A stretch of DNA of 11,760 bases from Bacteroidales bacterium UBA1205 (GCA_002309615.1 DBXT01000074.1:1-11760); one strand, 5' to 3'; shown: positions 1 to 8,012, numbered from the stretch's first letter. A program made the numbers and translations. Notes: generated from the sequence alone by a model not told the origin.

Positions 1-23
1 GAGCCTTCGGGCTCCTTTTTTTT
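1..23 (+). terminator. Intrinsic terminator of a plus-strand gene lying left of the window
   Basis: A GAGCC / GGCTC stem closes a TTCG tetraloop (1-14) and is followed one base later by eight T residues (16-23). This is a textbook rho-independent terminator for transcription moving rightward. The stem may extend further left, beyond the window. The gene it serves is not visible here. Confidence 0.8.
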
Positions 24-368
24 GTGTCCAATCACCGATAGTTTAAAACAATGCTTGCAAGAATGTATTTGTTTTAGCGATATTGTAGCAATGATATTAC
101 TCTCGGCTCAACCATGCAAAAAAGTTCATTAGTTCTTCACTTAATCACAAAATCAACTACTCCCTCTTCATGGCGGAAAACGAAAGAAAGGAAAAAGATA
201 AAATATATTTACGAACACGGACATGCTCCGTCTCTACCATGTTCCATACGTTTATTATAAAACCCAGTAGATTTACTTATAAGAACGAGATATGCACATT
301 CCTGCATCCACCGGAACAACGGCAGGCACCGTAGAAAACCGGTTAACAAATACACATTATTTTTGCAC
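24..368. other. Intergenic stretch between two convergent terminators, no gene seen
   Basis: About 345 bp lie between the plus-strand terminator at the left edge and the minus-strand terminator after secDF. I see no convincing coding region; the longest ATG frame I traced is a 48-codon plus-strand frame (114-260) that resembles no family I know. No tRNA-like cloverleaf was recognised. Two small inverted repeats are present: ACGGA/TCCGT at 217-231, and an imperfect two-tier hairpin at 310-343. The stretch is longer than needed for a simple convergent junction, so a small RNA or gene remnant is possible but not shown. Confidence 0.5.
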
Positions 369-401
369 AAAAAAAAGAAAGATACCTTAAGGTATCTTTC
401 T
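369..401 (-). terminator. Intrinsic terminator of secDF and of the minus-strand cluster
   Basis: An 11-bp perfect stem (376-386 paired with 391-401) closes a TTAA loop. Read on the minus strand it runs straight into a run of eight T residues (the A run at 369-376 on the plus strand). It begins 22 nt past the secDF stop codon, so it ends secDF transcription and probably that of the whole leftward cluster. Confidence 0.88.
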
Positions 402-423
402 CCGTTTTATTATTACTCTACTT

Positions 424-3400
424 TTATTTCTTTTCTTCTATTTCTGCTTTTCTATTACGAAAATCATATACGGTGGATGAACCGATGAAGATTGAAGAAT
501 AGGGGCCTATTATTATACCCACCAACAATGCGAATACAAAACCTCTGATTACATCTCCACCTAAAAGGAAGATAGACAATAACACCACGATGGTAGTACC
601 CGAAGTATTGATAGTACGTCCTAATGTGGAATTCAAAGCCGCATTGATATTTTCTCTCATATTACGTTTAGGATACAATGTTTTGTATTCACGAATACGG
701 TCAAAAATAACCACGCTATCGTTGATAGCATAACCGATGATGGTTAATATGGCTGCTATGAACGATTGGTCGGCTTCCATGGTGAAGGGCAACAAACCAT
801 ACAACAAGGAATACAAGCCTATGGTTATAATGGTAACGTGTACCAAAGAGATGATACCGCCCAAACCGAATTGCCAATTACGGAAACGGAAGGCAATATA
901 AATAAAGATAGCTATCAGGGAGAAGAATACTGCTAAGAAAGCTCCTCTGGTGATATCCTTGGAAACGGTAGCTCCCACTTTTTGAGAACTTATCAAACCC
1001 ACACTTTGGTTTTGAACACTAAAATCTGTTTTTGTTAAATTGGTTTTAAAGAAAGGAGCCAAACCTTTATACAAATGATCTTCTGCCAAAGAATCTACGG
1101 TAGAATTATCTTCGTTTACTCTCCATTTAGTGGTTATCTTCATTTGGTTATCCGAACCGAATGTTTTTACCTCCGGAGCAACACCTTCGAATTCGGCAGT
1201 AAGAGCATCACGCAATTCGGCAGTTTTTACCGGCTGGTCAAAACGTATGGTATAACTTCTACCACCGGCAAAATCTATACCCAAATCCAAACCTTTGACA
1301 CATAATGAAACTATTCCTATTAATACCAATGCACCTGATATGCAATAGAATATTTTTCTCACAGACAAGAAATCGAAATGAGTATTGGTAAACATATTTT
1401 GTGTCAACTTGTTAGAAAAGTTCACTTCCATATTTTTATCCAATGCCCATGTGAAGATAAGGCGTGATATGAATATGGCGGTGAACAAAGAAGTAAGAAT
1501 ACCTATTATCAAAGTGGTGGCAAAACCTTGTACAGGGCCCGAACCGAAGACATAAAGTATGATACCGGTGATGATGGTGGTGATGTTACCGTCCAAAATA
1601 GCGGAATAAGCTGCCTTATAACCATCGGCTACAGCCATCCTTATGGCTTTTCCTCCTCGCAACTCTTCTTTGATACGTTCATATATAATTACATTGGCAT
1701 CCACGGCCATACCCAAGGTAAGCACTACACCGGCAATACCCGGCAAGGTAAGTACAGCACCCAACGAAGCCAAAGTTCCGAACAAGAACAACATATTGGT
1801 AAGCAAAGCTATACTTGCTACAACACCTGCCTTGTTATAGAAGAATATCATGTATATAAGTACCAAACAGAATGCTATGATAAACGATACTATACTATCG
1901 TGAATGGATTCTTTACCCAAGGTAGGGCCTACTATTTCTTCCGATACTATCACTGCGGGAGCAGGTAATTTACCGGCCTTAAGTAAGTTGGCCAAGTCTT
2001 TGGCTTCTTCCAAAGAAAAAGCTCCGCTTATAGAAGAACGTCCGTTGGGAATAACATCATTTACCCGAGGATAAGAATATACCAAATTATCCAGCACTAT
2101 GGCAATACAATTGCCTATGTTTTCTTCTGTTATTTTCTTCCATTTTTTAGCACCTTCCTGATTCATGGTCATGCTGATTTCATTACCCGATTGTTGGTTG
2201 AAATCCTGACGAGCATCCGAAACCACTTTGCCATCTAATATACAACCTGTTTCGCCAACGGCTTTCAATGCTATTAATTGGTGAATAGCTGTTTTATCTT
2301 TGCCTGTTTTGGCATGCCAGCAAAGTCTTAAATCTTGCGGTAACAAGTTTTTCACCACATCCAATTCAAGAATACGATTAATTTCAGCCGTATCTCTTTC
2401 TAATGCATAACCCACAAGCGGACCGTATTTTCCTTCCGGATCAGGTCTGTCGTTAAATTGCAAACGGGCAGAGAAAGGATATTTTTTCAATATCTCTTCT
2501 CTTGTCATTTGACTGTTGTCTGCGGTAGCATCGGCGGACTCTACTGAAGGCAAACCTTCTAATGTATCGGCTTCCGTAACGGCTGCCGGTGTTTCTTCTG
2601 CCAACTCTTCCGTTGCTTCTTCGTCTGCTGATGTTTCAGCCTCTTCGGGACTTTCCATATCCAAAGCAGCCACACGTTCGTCTATTTGGGAGAATATACT
2701 TGCTATTTCCGACAAATCATAGGTTTTCCAAAATTCCAAATTGGCAGTACCCTGCAACAAATGGCGTACACGTTCGGGATCTTTCACACCGGGCAACTCT
2801 ATCATTATTCGTCCCGATTGCGGCAAACGTTGTATATTCGGCTGGGCAACACCAAAACGGTCTATACGGGCTCTTAACACCATAAACGCATTTTCCAAAG
2901 CCGCTTCCGTTTCTTCACGCAAGGCTTTGATTACATCACTATTGGAAGGATTGCCTCCGGTGAGTTGTAATTTACGGAAAATGGTGGATAATTTTGCATT
3001 AGCCGGAGCCACTTCTTTAAAAGACTGGTCAAAAAGTGTTATAAAATCCGATTGGGAAGTTTTTTGTTTTTGTTTGGCTAATTTCATGGTCTTGACAAAC
3101 AAAGAATCTTTGGCACCGTTACCGGCCAAAGCTTCTACTATATCAGGAACCGAAACTTCCAACATTACGTTCATACCTCCTTTGAGGTCCAACCCTAAAT
3201 TAACTTCCAATTCTTTACATTCTCTGTAAGTCCATTTGGCAAATCCTAAATTGTACACTACAGAATCAGCCATTTTGGAAAGGTAATCATTTTCTCTTGC
3301 CTTTGCCGAAGAATCCAATAAATAACTTTCAACGAAAGCGTTACCTTGCGCCTGTTCTCTTAAAATTTCTTTACTCGGATCATTCTGTGCATATTCTCTG

Positions 3401-3504
3401 GCTTTGTTCTCTACTCTGCGAGTACATAAAGTAAAAGACAAAGAATATATACATACCAAAGCAAAAGTTACAGCAAAAAATGAAATAAATCCTTTGTTTC
3501 TCAT
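424..3504 (-). CDS. secDF: SecDF fusion, protein translocase accessory subunit
   Basis: SecD and SecF form an inner-membrane complex that works with SecYEG and uses the proton gradient to pull exported proteins across the membrane; here both are one 1026-residue chain, as is usual in Bacteroidota. Visible parts: an N-terminal membrane segment (about 6-28); the SecD motif LGLDLKGG (103-110); the large periplasmic P1 region; SecD membrane helices from about 535 with GMAVDANVIIYERIKEE (598-614), whose Asp belongs to the proposed proton path; then the SecF half, with GIDFAGG (742-748), a second periplasmic domain, and GYAINDSVVIFDRIRE (924-939). Residues about 281-335 form an acidic, Ala/Ser/Thr-rich insert inside P1. 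The ATG start fits the N-terminus of Bacteroides homologues as I remember them (xNKGF). The gene follows rnpA after 112 nt that carry a likely promoter, and a strong terminator follows it. Confidence 0.97.
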   Translation of the reverse strand: MRNKGFISFFAVTFALVCIYSLSFTLCTRRVENKAREYAQNDPSKEILREQAQGNAFVESYLLDSSAKARENDYLSKMADSVVYNLGFAKWTYRECKELEVNLGLDLKGGMNVMLEVSVPDIVEALAGNGAKDSLFVKTMKLAKQKQKTSQSDFITLFDQSFKEVAPANAKLSTIFRKLQLTGGNPSNSDVIKALREETEAALENAFMVLRARIDRFGVAQPNIQRLPQSGRIMIELPGVKDPERVRHLLQGTANLEFWKTYDLSEIASIFSQIDERVAALDMESPEEAETSADEEATEELAEETPAAVTEADTLEGLPSVESADATADNSQMTREEILKKYPFSARLQFNDRPDPEGKYGPLVGYALERDTAEINRILELDVVKNLLPQDLRLCWHAKTGKDKTAIHQLIALKAVGETGCILDGKVVSDARQDFNQQSGNEISMTMNQEGAKKWKKITEENIGNCIAIVLDNLVYSYPRVNDVIPNGRSSISGAFSLEEAKDLANLLKAGKLPAPAVIVSEEIVGPTLGKESIHDSIVSFIIAFCLVLIYMIFFYNKAGVVASIALLTNMLFLFGTLASLGAVLTLPGIAGVVLTLGMAVDANVIIYERIKEELRGGKAIRMAVADGYKAAYSAILDGNITTIITGIILYVFGSGPVQGFATTLIIGILTSLFTAIFISRLIFTWALDKNMEVNFSNKLTQNMFTNTHFDFLSVRKIFYCISGALVLIGIVSLCVKGLDLGIDFAGGRSYTIRFDQPVKTAELRDALTAEFEGVAPEVKTFGSDNQMKITTKWRVNEDNSTVDSLAEDHLYKGLAPFFKTNLTKTDFSVQNQSVGLISSQKVGATVSKDITRGAFLAVFFSLIAIFIYIAFRFRNWQFGLGGIISLVHVTIITIGLYSLLYGLLPFTMEADQSFIAAILTIIGYAINDSVVIFDRIREYKTLYPKRNMRENINAALNSTLGRTINTSGTTIVVLLSIFLLGGDVIRGFVFALLVGIIIGPYSSIFIGSSTVYDFRNRKAEIEEKK

Positions 3505-3562
3505 TTCTTTCTATTTAATTTTTAGTATTTTACAAAAAAATTTACTTATATATTTAAGATTG

Positions 3563-3570
3563 CAAATATA
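3563..3570 (-). promoter_or_regulatory. Candidate -7 box of a secDF promoter
   Basis: On the minus strand this reads TATATTTG, a full match to the Bacteroidota -7 consensus TAnnTTTG. It lies about 60 nt upstream of the secDF ATG, in the 112-nt AT-rich gap after rnpA. No TTTG was found at the expected -33 distance, which is common because that element is weakly conserved. If active, it would let secDF be expressed apart from the upstream cluster. The initiation site is not shown by sequence alone. Confidence 0.5.
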
Positions 3571-3616
3571 GCAGAAAATATTGATTTGTTGAGCGTTTTT
3601 TCTATTTTTTATGTTT

Positions 3617-4024
3617 TTATCCCTTATTTTTTTTTGAACTTATTTTTAATAATTTGTTTATCAATAATATCATTTTGCTATTGATGAACGAATAAGGCAG
3701 AATTTTGCTTTCTACATACACCAAAATCAAATGTAATTCCGCCTGCTGCGGCTGCATTACATCATAAATAAGCTGTTTGTTTTGACGGTAGCTTTCTTTT
3801 ATCAAGCGTTTTATCCTATTGCGATGCACGGCACGTTTGATGCGTTTTTTGCTGACAGAAACCGCTATTTTGGCTTCAAACTCATTTTTTTGCTCCACCA
3901 TTCCGTAATAGCAAACAAAAGGATATAAATAAAAAGATTGTTTTTGAGACAACAATCTTTGAAAATCATCACGAGAACACAAACGCTGTGATTTAGGAAA
4001 AGTTTTGTCTGCCTTTATTTCCAT
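3617..4024 (-). CDS. rnpA: Ribonuclease P protein component
   Basis: RnpA is the small basic protein that joins the RNase P RNA to remove 5' leaders from precursor tRNAs. The family signature is clear: SVSKKRIKRAVHRNR followed by IKRLIKESYR (56-80), containing the RNR core at about 68-70 that contacts the RNA. The 135-residue length is normal, and the protein is rich in Lys and Arg with a basic C-terminus. The ATG overlaps the stop codon of the upstream hemD-like gene (TAATG), so translation is probably coupled. In the Bacteroides genomes I remember, yidD follows rnpA; here no yidD-like frame follows and the next gene is secDF. Confidence 0.95.
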   Translation of the reverse strand: MEIKADKTFPKSQRLCSRDDFQRLLSQKQSFYLYPFVCYYGMVEQKNEFEAKIAVSVSKKRIKRAVHRNRIKRLIKESYRQNKQLIYDVMQPQQAELHLILVYVESKILPYSFINSKMILLINKLLKISSKKNKG

Positions 4025-4797
4025 TAATGCCTGCGATTAGTGCGATGCAAAAATTGATCTAAAGCTGTAAAAATAGAGGTAATATTCGGTTCTTTGGGTG
4101 CCCATATTTCTACTTTTAATCCTGCTTCCAAAGCCATTTCCAACACCCGCTTTCCCGAAGTGGCTATATACATGTTTTCCGGCTGCTTGAAATCGGGATA
4201 GCTCTGAAACAACGCTTGCACCCCGTGCGGACTAAACAATACTATCATATCGTAATCATAAATATTGATATGCTCTTGCAAAACAGGAAACACCATTTTA
4301 AACATTTCCGCCCTTGTGTATTGTATGTTGGTTTTGGCATCCAAAAATTGTAACAATTGATTTAAAGAAGAATCTGCTGAACAAGGAACCAAAAAATTAT
4401 CCTCCTCGTGATGATGCTCTATATCCGCTACCAAAGATTCCACCGTGGCATCTTCCGGAAAAAATATTTTCCGCTTACGATAGGTGACATATTTTTGCAA
4501 ATACATAGCTATGCTTTGATTGGAACAAAAATATTTGGTACTGATAGGCATTATCGTCTTACTGTCTTTGACCATGCGGAAAAAATGATCAACAGCATTT
4601 TTGCTCGTCATTATCACTGACGAATAATCCAATAAATTAATATGGCTTTTTTTGAATTCTGTATAAGGGATCTCTTCTATCGCAAAAAATTTGAAAAAAT
4701 CCAACTGCACTCCGTATTTTTTTACTAACTCCGCGTAATTGGATCTTTCAATATTTTCCGGTCTGTTTTGCGAAAATAATATTTTTTTTATCTTCAA
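4024..4797 (-). CDS. hemD: Uroporphyrinogen-III synthase family protein (HemD-like), TTG start
   Basis: HemD-family enzymes close and isomerise hydroxymethylbilane to uroporphyrinogen III in tetrapyrrole synthesis. This 257-residue protein looks like the divergent Bacteroidota form found beside DUF4271. It opens with KIKKILFSQ, carries VIMTSKNAVDHFFRM (61-75), a segment ending LQKYVTYRKRKIFF (about 100-113), and DYDMIVLFSPHGVQALF in the second half, which fits the two alternating alpha/beta domains of the fold. The codon at 4797 is TTG on the minus strand; I keep it because homologues start at the same MKIKK position and the next in-frame ATG lies inside the first domain. It begins 11 nt after the DUF4271 stop and ends in a TAATG overlap with rnpA. 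No other heme gene is in the window, so the enzymatic role rests on family resemblance alone. Confidence 0.82.
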   Translation of the reverse strand: MKIKKILFSQNRPENIERSNYAELVKKYGVQLDFFKFFAIEEIPYTEFKKSHINLLDYSSVIMTSKNAVDHFFRMVKDSKTIMPISTKYFCSNQSIAMYLQKYVTYRKRKIFFPEDATVESLVADIEHHHEEDNFLVPCSADSSLNQLLQFLDAKTNIQYTRAEMFKMVFPVLQEHINIYDYDMIVLFSPHGVQALFQSYPDFKQPENMYIATSGKRVLEMALEAGLKVEIWAPKEPNITSIFTALDQFLHRTNRRH

Positions 4798-4808
4798 GGT
4801 TTTTCTTT

Positions 4809-5645
4809 TTATGTGGTTAAGTTACTATGTAATTGCTCGTTACAAAATTTTATGAAAACAGCCGCCGGCAAAATTTCAATCGTGCAAAAGTACAAAAAAA
4901 TTTCATACCACCGCATGTTTTTTCTAAAAATACTCCAATATAAAAAACCTTTATACAAAAGAAAACAGAGCAAAAACACCATCAATAGCACCATCCATAT
5001 TTTATTTATATTCATATAATTGGCAATAAATGCTAACGGGAACAGACACACTACCGACAGGAACCGGAAAATGGTGGTCTTCTTTAAATACATTATACTT
5101 TGATTTTTCCAACTGAAAAAATATCCCGAAACATACATTACCAAATAATAACACAATAAATAAACCAACACCGCCAAAAAGGAAAACAGCATAAGTTTTG
5201 CCATTCCGTAACCGGAATATTTAACGTTGACGGTATAGGTCAACAACAAAGTATAACCTAATATTATCACCAACGAAGAGGGTATCAAACGCAAGGAAGA
5301 AAACAGTGTTTTATTAGGAGAGAGCGAACTTGTTTGTTTGGCAAAAAACGACCAATTGCTTTCTTTGGAAATCACCGAACGTAAAATTGCCAAACATATC
5401 AATAGCAATAAAGAAATCAAAAAAAACACATCCGTGTTTATTATTACCTTATCTACAGGCATGTATGGAGAAGTGTGCTGTGTGAAAAAAGAAGGCAACT
5501 GTTGCAATGCCGTGTCCATATTGCTTGGTTGCACCAACAATGCATTGTGTAACGAATCTTCCATGGTATTGCATACACTATCTTGTGCACTTGCCAACGG
5601 TATGGCATGCGACATGCTCTCTATTGTCAAAACAGTGTCTGTCAT
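4809..5645 (-). CDS. DUF4271 family multi-pass membrane protein
   Basis: This 278-residue integral membrane protein has no known activity. About 70 residues of polar N-terminus are followed by roughly six hydrophobic segments (near 73-90, 120-140, 148-171, 193-210, 216-235 and 247-268). The last segment contains FCTIEILPAAVFIK (253-266), which matches the conserved C-terminal Leu/Ile-Glu-Ile-Leu-Pro pattern I associate with DUF4271, a Bacteroidota family usually found just upstream of a hemD-like gene. Its ATG overlaps the TGA of the preceding DUF151 gene (ATGA), indicating translational coupling. Family assignment is from memory of the C-terminal motif, the topology and the neighbour. The function is unknown, and a link to the adjacent HemD-like protein is only inferred from conserved adjacency. 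Confidence 0.8.
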   Translation of the reverse strand: MTDTVLTIESMSHAIPLASAQDSVCNTMEDSLHNALLVQPSNMDTALQQLPSFFTQHTSPYMPVDKVIINTDVFFLISLLLLICLAILRSVISKESNWSFFAKQTSSLSPNKTLFSSLRLIPSSLVIILGYTLLLTYTVNVKYSGYGMAKLMLFSFLAVLVYLLCYYLVMYVSGYFFSWKNQSIMYLKKTTIFRFLSVVCLFPLAFIANYMNINKIWMVLLMVFLLCFLLYKGFLYWSIFRKNMRWYEIFLYFCTIEILPAAVFIKFCNEQLHSNLTT

Positions 5646-6280
5646 TCTTCTTTGCTGATATTATCCTTTTGTTTTTTCCGCATTAGTATAATATCCCTTA
5701 TTTTTGATGCCGTTTCAAAATCTTCCACCGAAACAGAATCTTGTAGCAATTCTTCCAACTCCTCAGTGCTGAGGACCTCTATATTCGGTTCTGATAAAGA
5801 ATCATTTTCTTTAAAATCATTGTCATCTTCCATTACACCTCCTTCATTCTCTTCCGACAATTCTTCCATCACCTCTTGCGTTGACCGGCCTATATTGTCC
5901 AATATGTCGGAATTGATAAAAATAGGGGCTCCGCATTTTAATGCCAATATTAAAGAATCCGAAGGACGAGCGTCAAACTCATAAGGAATCGCATCTTGAG
6001 AGCAATATATGGTGGAATAAAATATTCCTTCTTGAAGCTTGTGTATGTACACTTCCCGTATTTTTACATCAAACTTTTCAAAAAAATCCATCAACAAAGC
6101 ATGCGTTTGCGGACGCTTGAAATTGATGTTTTTCATCACTTCCACAAAACTATCCGCATCTTTGTTGGATATAAAAATAGGAAAAACCGTTTTTTCGTCA
6201 AAAGTCTGCAATAATAACATATAGGCATAATTTACGCCCGAATCTATCACATCTTTGATTTTAATACGAACCTTTGACAT
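5642..6280 (-). CDS. Bifunctional nuclease family (DUF151) protein with C-terminal UVR motif
   Basis: A 212-residue protein. Residues 1-135 form the DUF151 domain, called bifunctional nuclease from plant and bacterial members reported to cut DNA and RNA. Family features are RPQTHALL (56-63) and the highly conserved DARPSDSLILAL (103-114). An acidic linker (about 139-180) leads to a UVR-type helical hairpin (about 175-198, core DFETASKIRD) like that in UvrB, UvrC and McsA. I start at the ATG at 6280 (MSKVRIKIKDV), not at an in-frame TTG at 6331, because homologues begin at this position and the 17-residue extension lies over an inverted repeat. The stop overlaps the DUF4271 ATG. Nuclease activity has not been shown for this group; the UVR motif suggests a protein-protein contact. 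Confidence 0.9.
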   Translation of the reverse strand: MSKVRIKIKDVIDSGVNYAYMLLLQTFDEKTVFPIFISNKDADSFVEVMKNINFKRPQTHALLMDFFEKFDVKIREVYIHKLQEGIFYSTIYCSQDAIPYEFDARPSDSLILALKCGAPIFINSDILDNIGRSTQEVMEELSEENEGGVMEDDNDFKENDSLSEPNIEVLSTEELEELLQDSVSVEDFETASKIRDIILMRKKQKDNISKEE

Positions 6281-6315
6281 TTTCTTTATTTTTCCAGTAT
6301 AACGGAATTTTTTGT

Positions 6316-6344
6316 TTTCTATTGTTGGCAATAGAAATTTTTTT
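6316..6344 (+). terminator. Terminator-like hairpin on the plus strand between pyrG and the DUF151 gene
   Basis: TTTCTATTG (6316-6324) pairs perfectly with CAATAGAAA (6329-6337) around a TTGG loop, followed by seven T residues (6338-6344). In this orientation it would end rightward, antisense transcription, yet no plus-strand gene is here. On the minus strand the same hairpin is followed by A-rich sequence and would not terminate. The stem is AT-rich with only two G-C pairs, so it may simply be weak structure in the leader of the DUF151 gene. Confidence 0.35.
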
Positions 6345-6395
6345 AAAAAAGAAAATGCATCAACGTTCGTTAATGAATAAATTGTGTATTTCCGC

Positions 6396-7979
6396 TTACT
6401 CCTTTGATATCTCTTTGATGAAACTCATAAACAGCGGATGTGGATGCAACACCGTACCGGAATATTCGGGATGAAATTGGGTGCCGACAAACCATCTGTG
6501 CTCGGGTATTTCCACTATTTCAACCAAATTGCTTTCCGGATTTATTCCCACACACCGCATTCCGTTGTTTTCATATTCCGCTTTATATTCATTGTTAAAT
6601 TCATAACGATGTCTATGCCTTTCGCTTATTCGGAGTGAGCCGTAAATATCAGCCACCCTACTGCCGGCAAGCAGTTTACAATCGTATTTGCCCAATCGCA
6701 TGGTACCTCCTTTGTTGGAAATGTTTTTTTGCTCTTCCATTAAATCTATCACATTGTGGGAAGTATTTTCATCCATTTCTGTAGAGTTGGCATCATGAAA
6801 ATTCAACACATTGCGAGCAAATTCTATGACCATTATTTGCATGCCCAAACAAATACCGAAAACAGGTATGTTATGCTCACGAGCATATTTTGCAGCCACT
6901 ATTTTTCCTTCAATACCACGTTTACCGAATCCGGGGCATATCAGCAAGCCGTCCGCATCTGAAAGTTTGGCTTCCGCATTTTCTTCGGTAATGTTTTCAC
7001 TATTGATAAACGTTATTTTCACCCTTACGTGATTATATGTTCCGGCCAAACACAGGCTTTCCCGTATGCTCTTGTAAGCATCTTGGAGGTCGTATTTCCC
7101 CACCAACCCTACTGTCACCGTTTTTTGAGCAGAGTGTTGTAGTTGCAGAAAATAATTCCATGTTTTCATATCCGACACTTCTCCTATGGGCATCCCGAAC
7201 TTTTGCAAAATAGCCGTATCCAAACCTTGATGCTGCATATTAACAGGCACTTCGTATATGCTCGGCATATCTTCACTCTGTATTACACAGTCTATATCTA
7301 CATTACAAAAAGAAGCCACCTTACTGCGGATGCTATCAGAAAGGTGTTTTTCCGTTCGTAAAATAAGCACATCGGGCTGAATCCCCATACCTTGCATTTC
7401 TTTTACAGAATGCTGTGTCGGTTTGGTTTTCAATTCGTTTGCAACTTTCAAATAAGGTACATAAGTAAGATGTACACTAAGGGCACGATTACCCAACTCC
7501 CACTTCAACTGACGGATGGCTTCTAAAAAGGGTGCGGACTCTATATCACCTATGGTGCCGCCGATTTCTGAAATTACAAAATCAACGTCATCCTCACGCA
7601 ACATTCTGCGTTTGATCTCATCGGTTATATGCGGCACCACCTGTATGGTTTTACCCAAATAATCTCCATGACGTTCCTTGTCTATAACCGTTTTATATAT
7701 TCTGCCCGTGGTAATAGAGTTGTTTTGTGTAGCTCTAATACCCGTAAAACGTTCATAATGGCCTAAATCCAAATCCGTTTCCATTCCATCCTCCGTCACA
7801 TAGCATTCTCCGTGTTCATAAGGATTCAATGTGCCGGGGTCAATATTGATATAAGGGTCGAATTTCTGAATGGTGATGGAATATCCGCGAGCTTGCAACA
7901 ATTTTCCTATGCTCGCCGAGATAATACCTTTTCCTAAAGATGAAACTACTCCTCCCGTTACAAAAATATATCGTTTCAT
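6396..7979 (-). CDS. pyrG: CTP synthase
   Basis: PyrG converts UTP, ATP and glutamine to CTP in the cytoplasm, the last step of pyrimidine nucleotide synthesis. The N-terminal synthetase domain shows the family opening KRYIFVTGGVVSSLGKG with its P-loop (9-18), FDPYINIDPGTLNPYEHGE (40-58) and SEIGGTIGDIES (137-148). The C-terminal class-I glutamine amidotransferase domain (about 287-525) has nucleophile Cys377 in FGICLGMQ and the His503/Glu505 pair in FHPEYSG. The length of 527 residues is at the short end for the family, with no missing motif. The ATG start sits exactly at the conserved N-terminus. It follows the purF-like gene by 33 nt without an obvious promoter or terminator, so co-transcription is likely. 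In many Bacteroidales, as I recall, yidC follows pyrG; here it does not. Confidence 0.98.
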   Translation of the reverse strand: MKRYIFVTGGVVSSLGKGIISASIGKLLQARGYSITIQKFDPYINIDPGTLNPYEHGECYVTEDGMETDLDLGHYERFTGIRATQNNSITTGRIYKTVIDKERHGDYLGKTIQVVPHITDEIKRRMLREDDVDFVISEIGGTIGDIESAPFLEAIRQLKWELGNRALSVHLTYVPYLKVANELKTKPTQHSVKEMQGMGIQPDVLILRTEKHLSDSIRSKVASFCNVDIDCVIQSEDMPSIYEVPVNMQHQGLDTAILQKFGMPIGEVSDMKTWNYFLQLQHSAQKTVTVGLVGKYDLQDAYKSIRESLCLAGTYNHVRVKITFINSENITEENAEAKLSDADGLLICPGFGKRGIEGKIVAAKYAREHNIPVFGICLGMQIMVIEFARNVLNFHDANSTEMDENTSHNVIDLMEEQKNISNKGGTMRLGKYDCKLLAGSRVADIYGSLRISERHRHRYEFNNEYKAEYENNGMRCVGINPESNLVEIVEIPEHRWFVGTQFHPEYSGTVLHPHPLFMSFIKEISKE

Positions 7980-8012
7980 ATACCTGTTCTTTATTTGTTT
8001 TTCTCTATTATC

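Noticed and set aside
114..260. 48-codon plus-strand ATG frame in the left intergenic region
   Set aside because: Its composition is not protein-like, it matches no family I recognise, and no promoter box was seen; short frames of this length are expected by chance.
1528..1968. 146-residue plus-strand frame opposite secDF
   Set aside because: It lies wholly antisense to conserved SecD membrane motifs, and its Tyr/Ser/Gln-rich composition is that of a shadow frame.
2741..3229. 162-residue plus-strand frame opposite the start of secDF
   Set aside because: It is antisense to the conserved LGLDLKGG region and has no recognisable domain; a shadow frame.
5583..5984. 133-residue Ser-rich plus-strand frame opposite the DUF151 gene
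   Set aside because: The Ser runs are the reverse complement of the acidic linker and UVR codons of the real gene.
6278..6331. 17-residue N-terminal extension of the DUF151 protein from a TTG
   Set aside because: The extension overlaps the intergenic hairpin, is not in the family's usual N-terminus, and a well-placed ATG exists at 6280.
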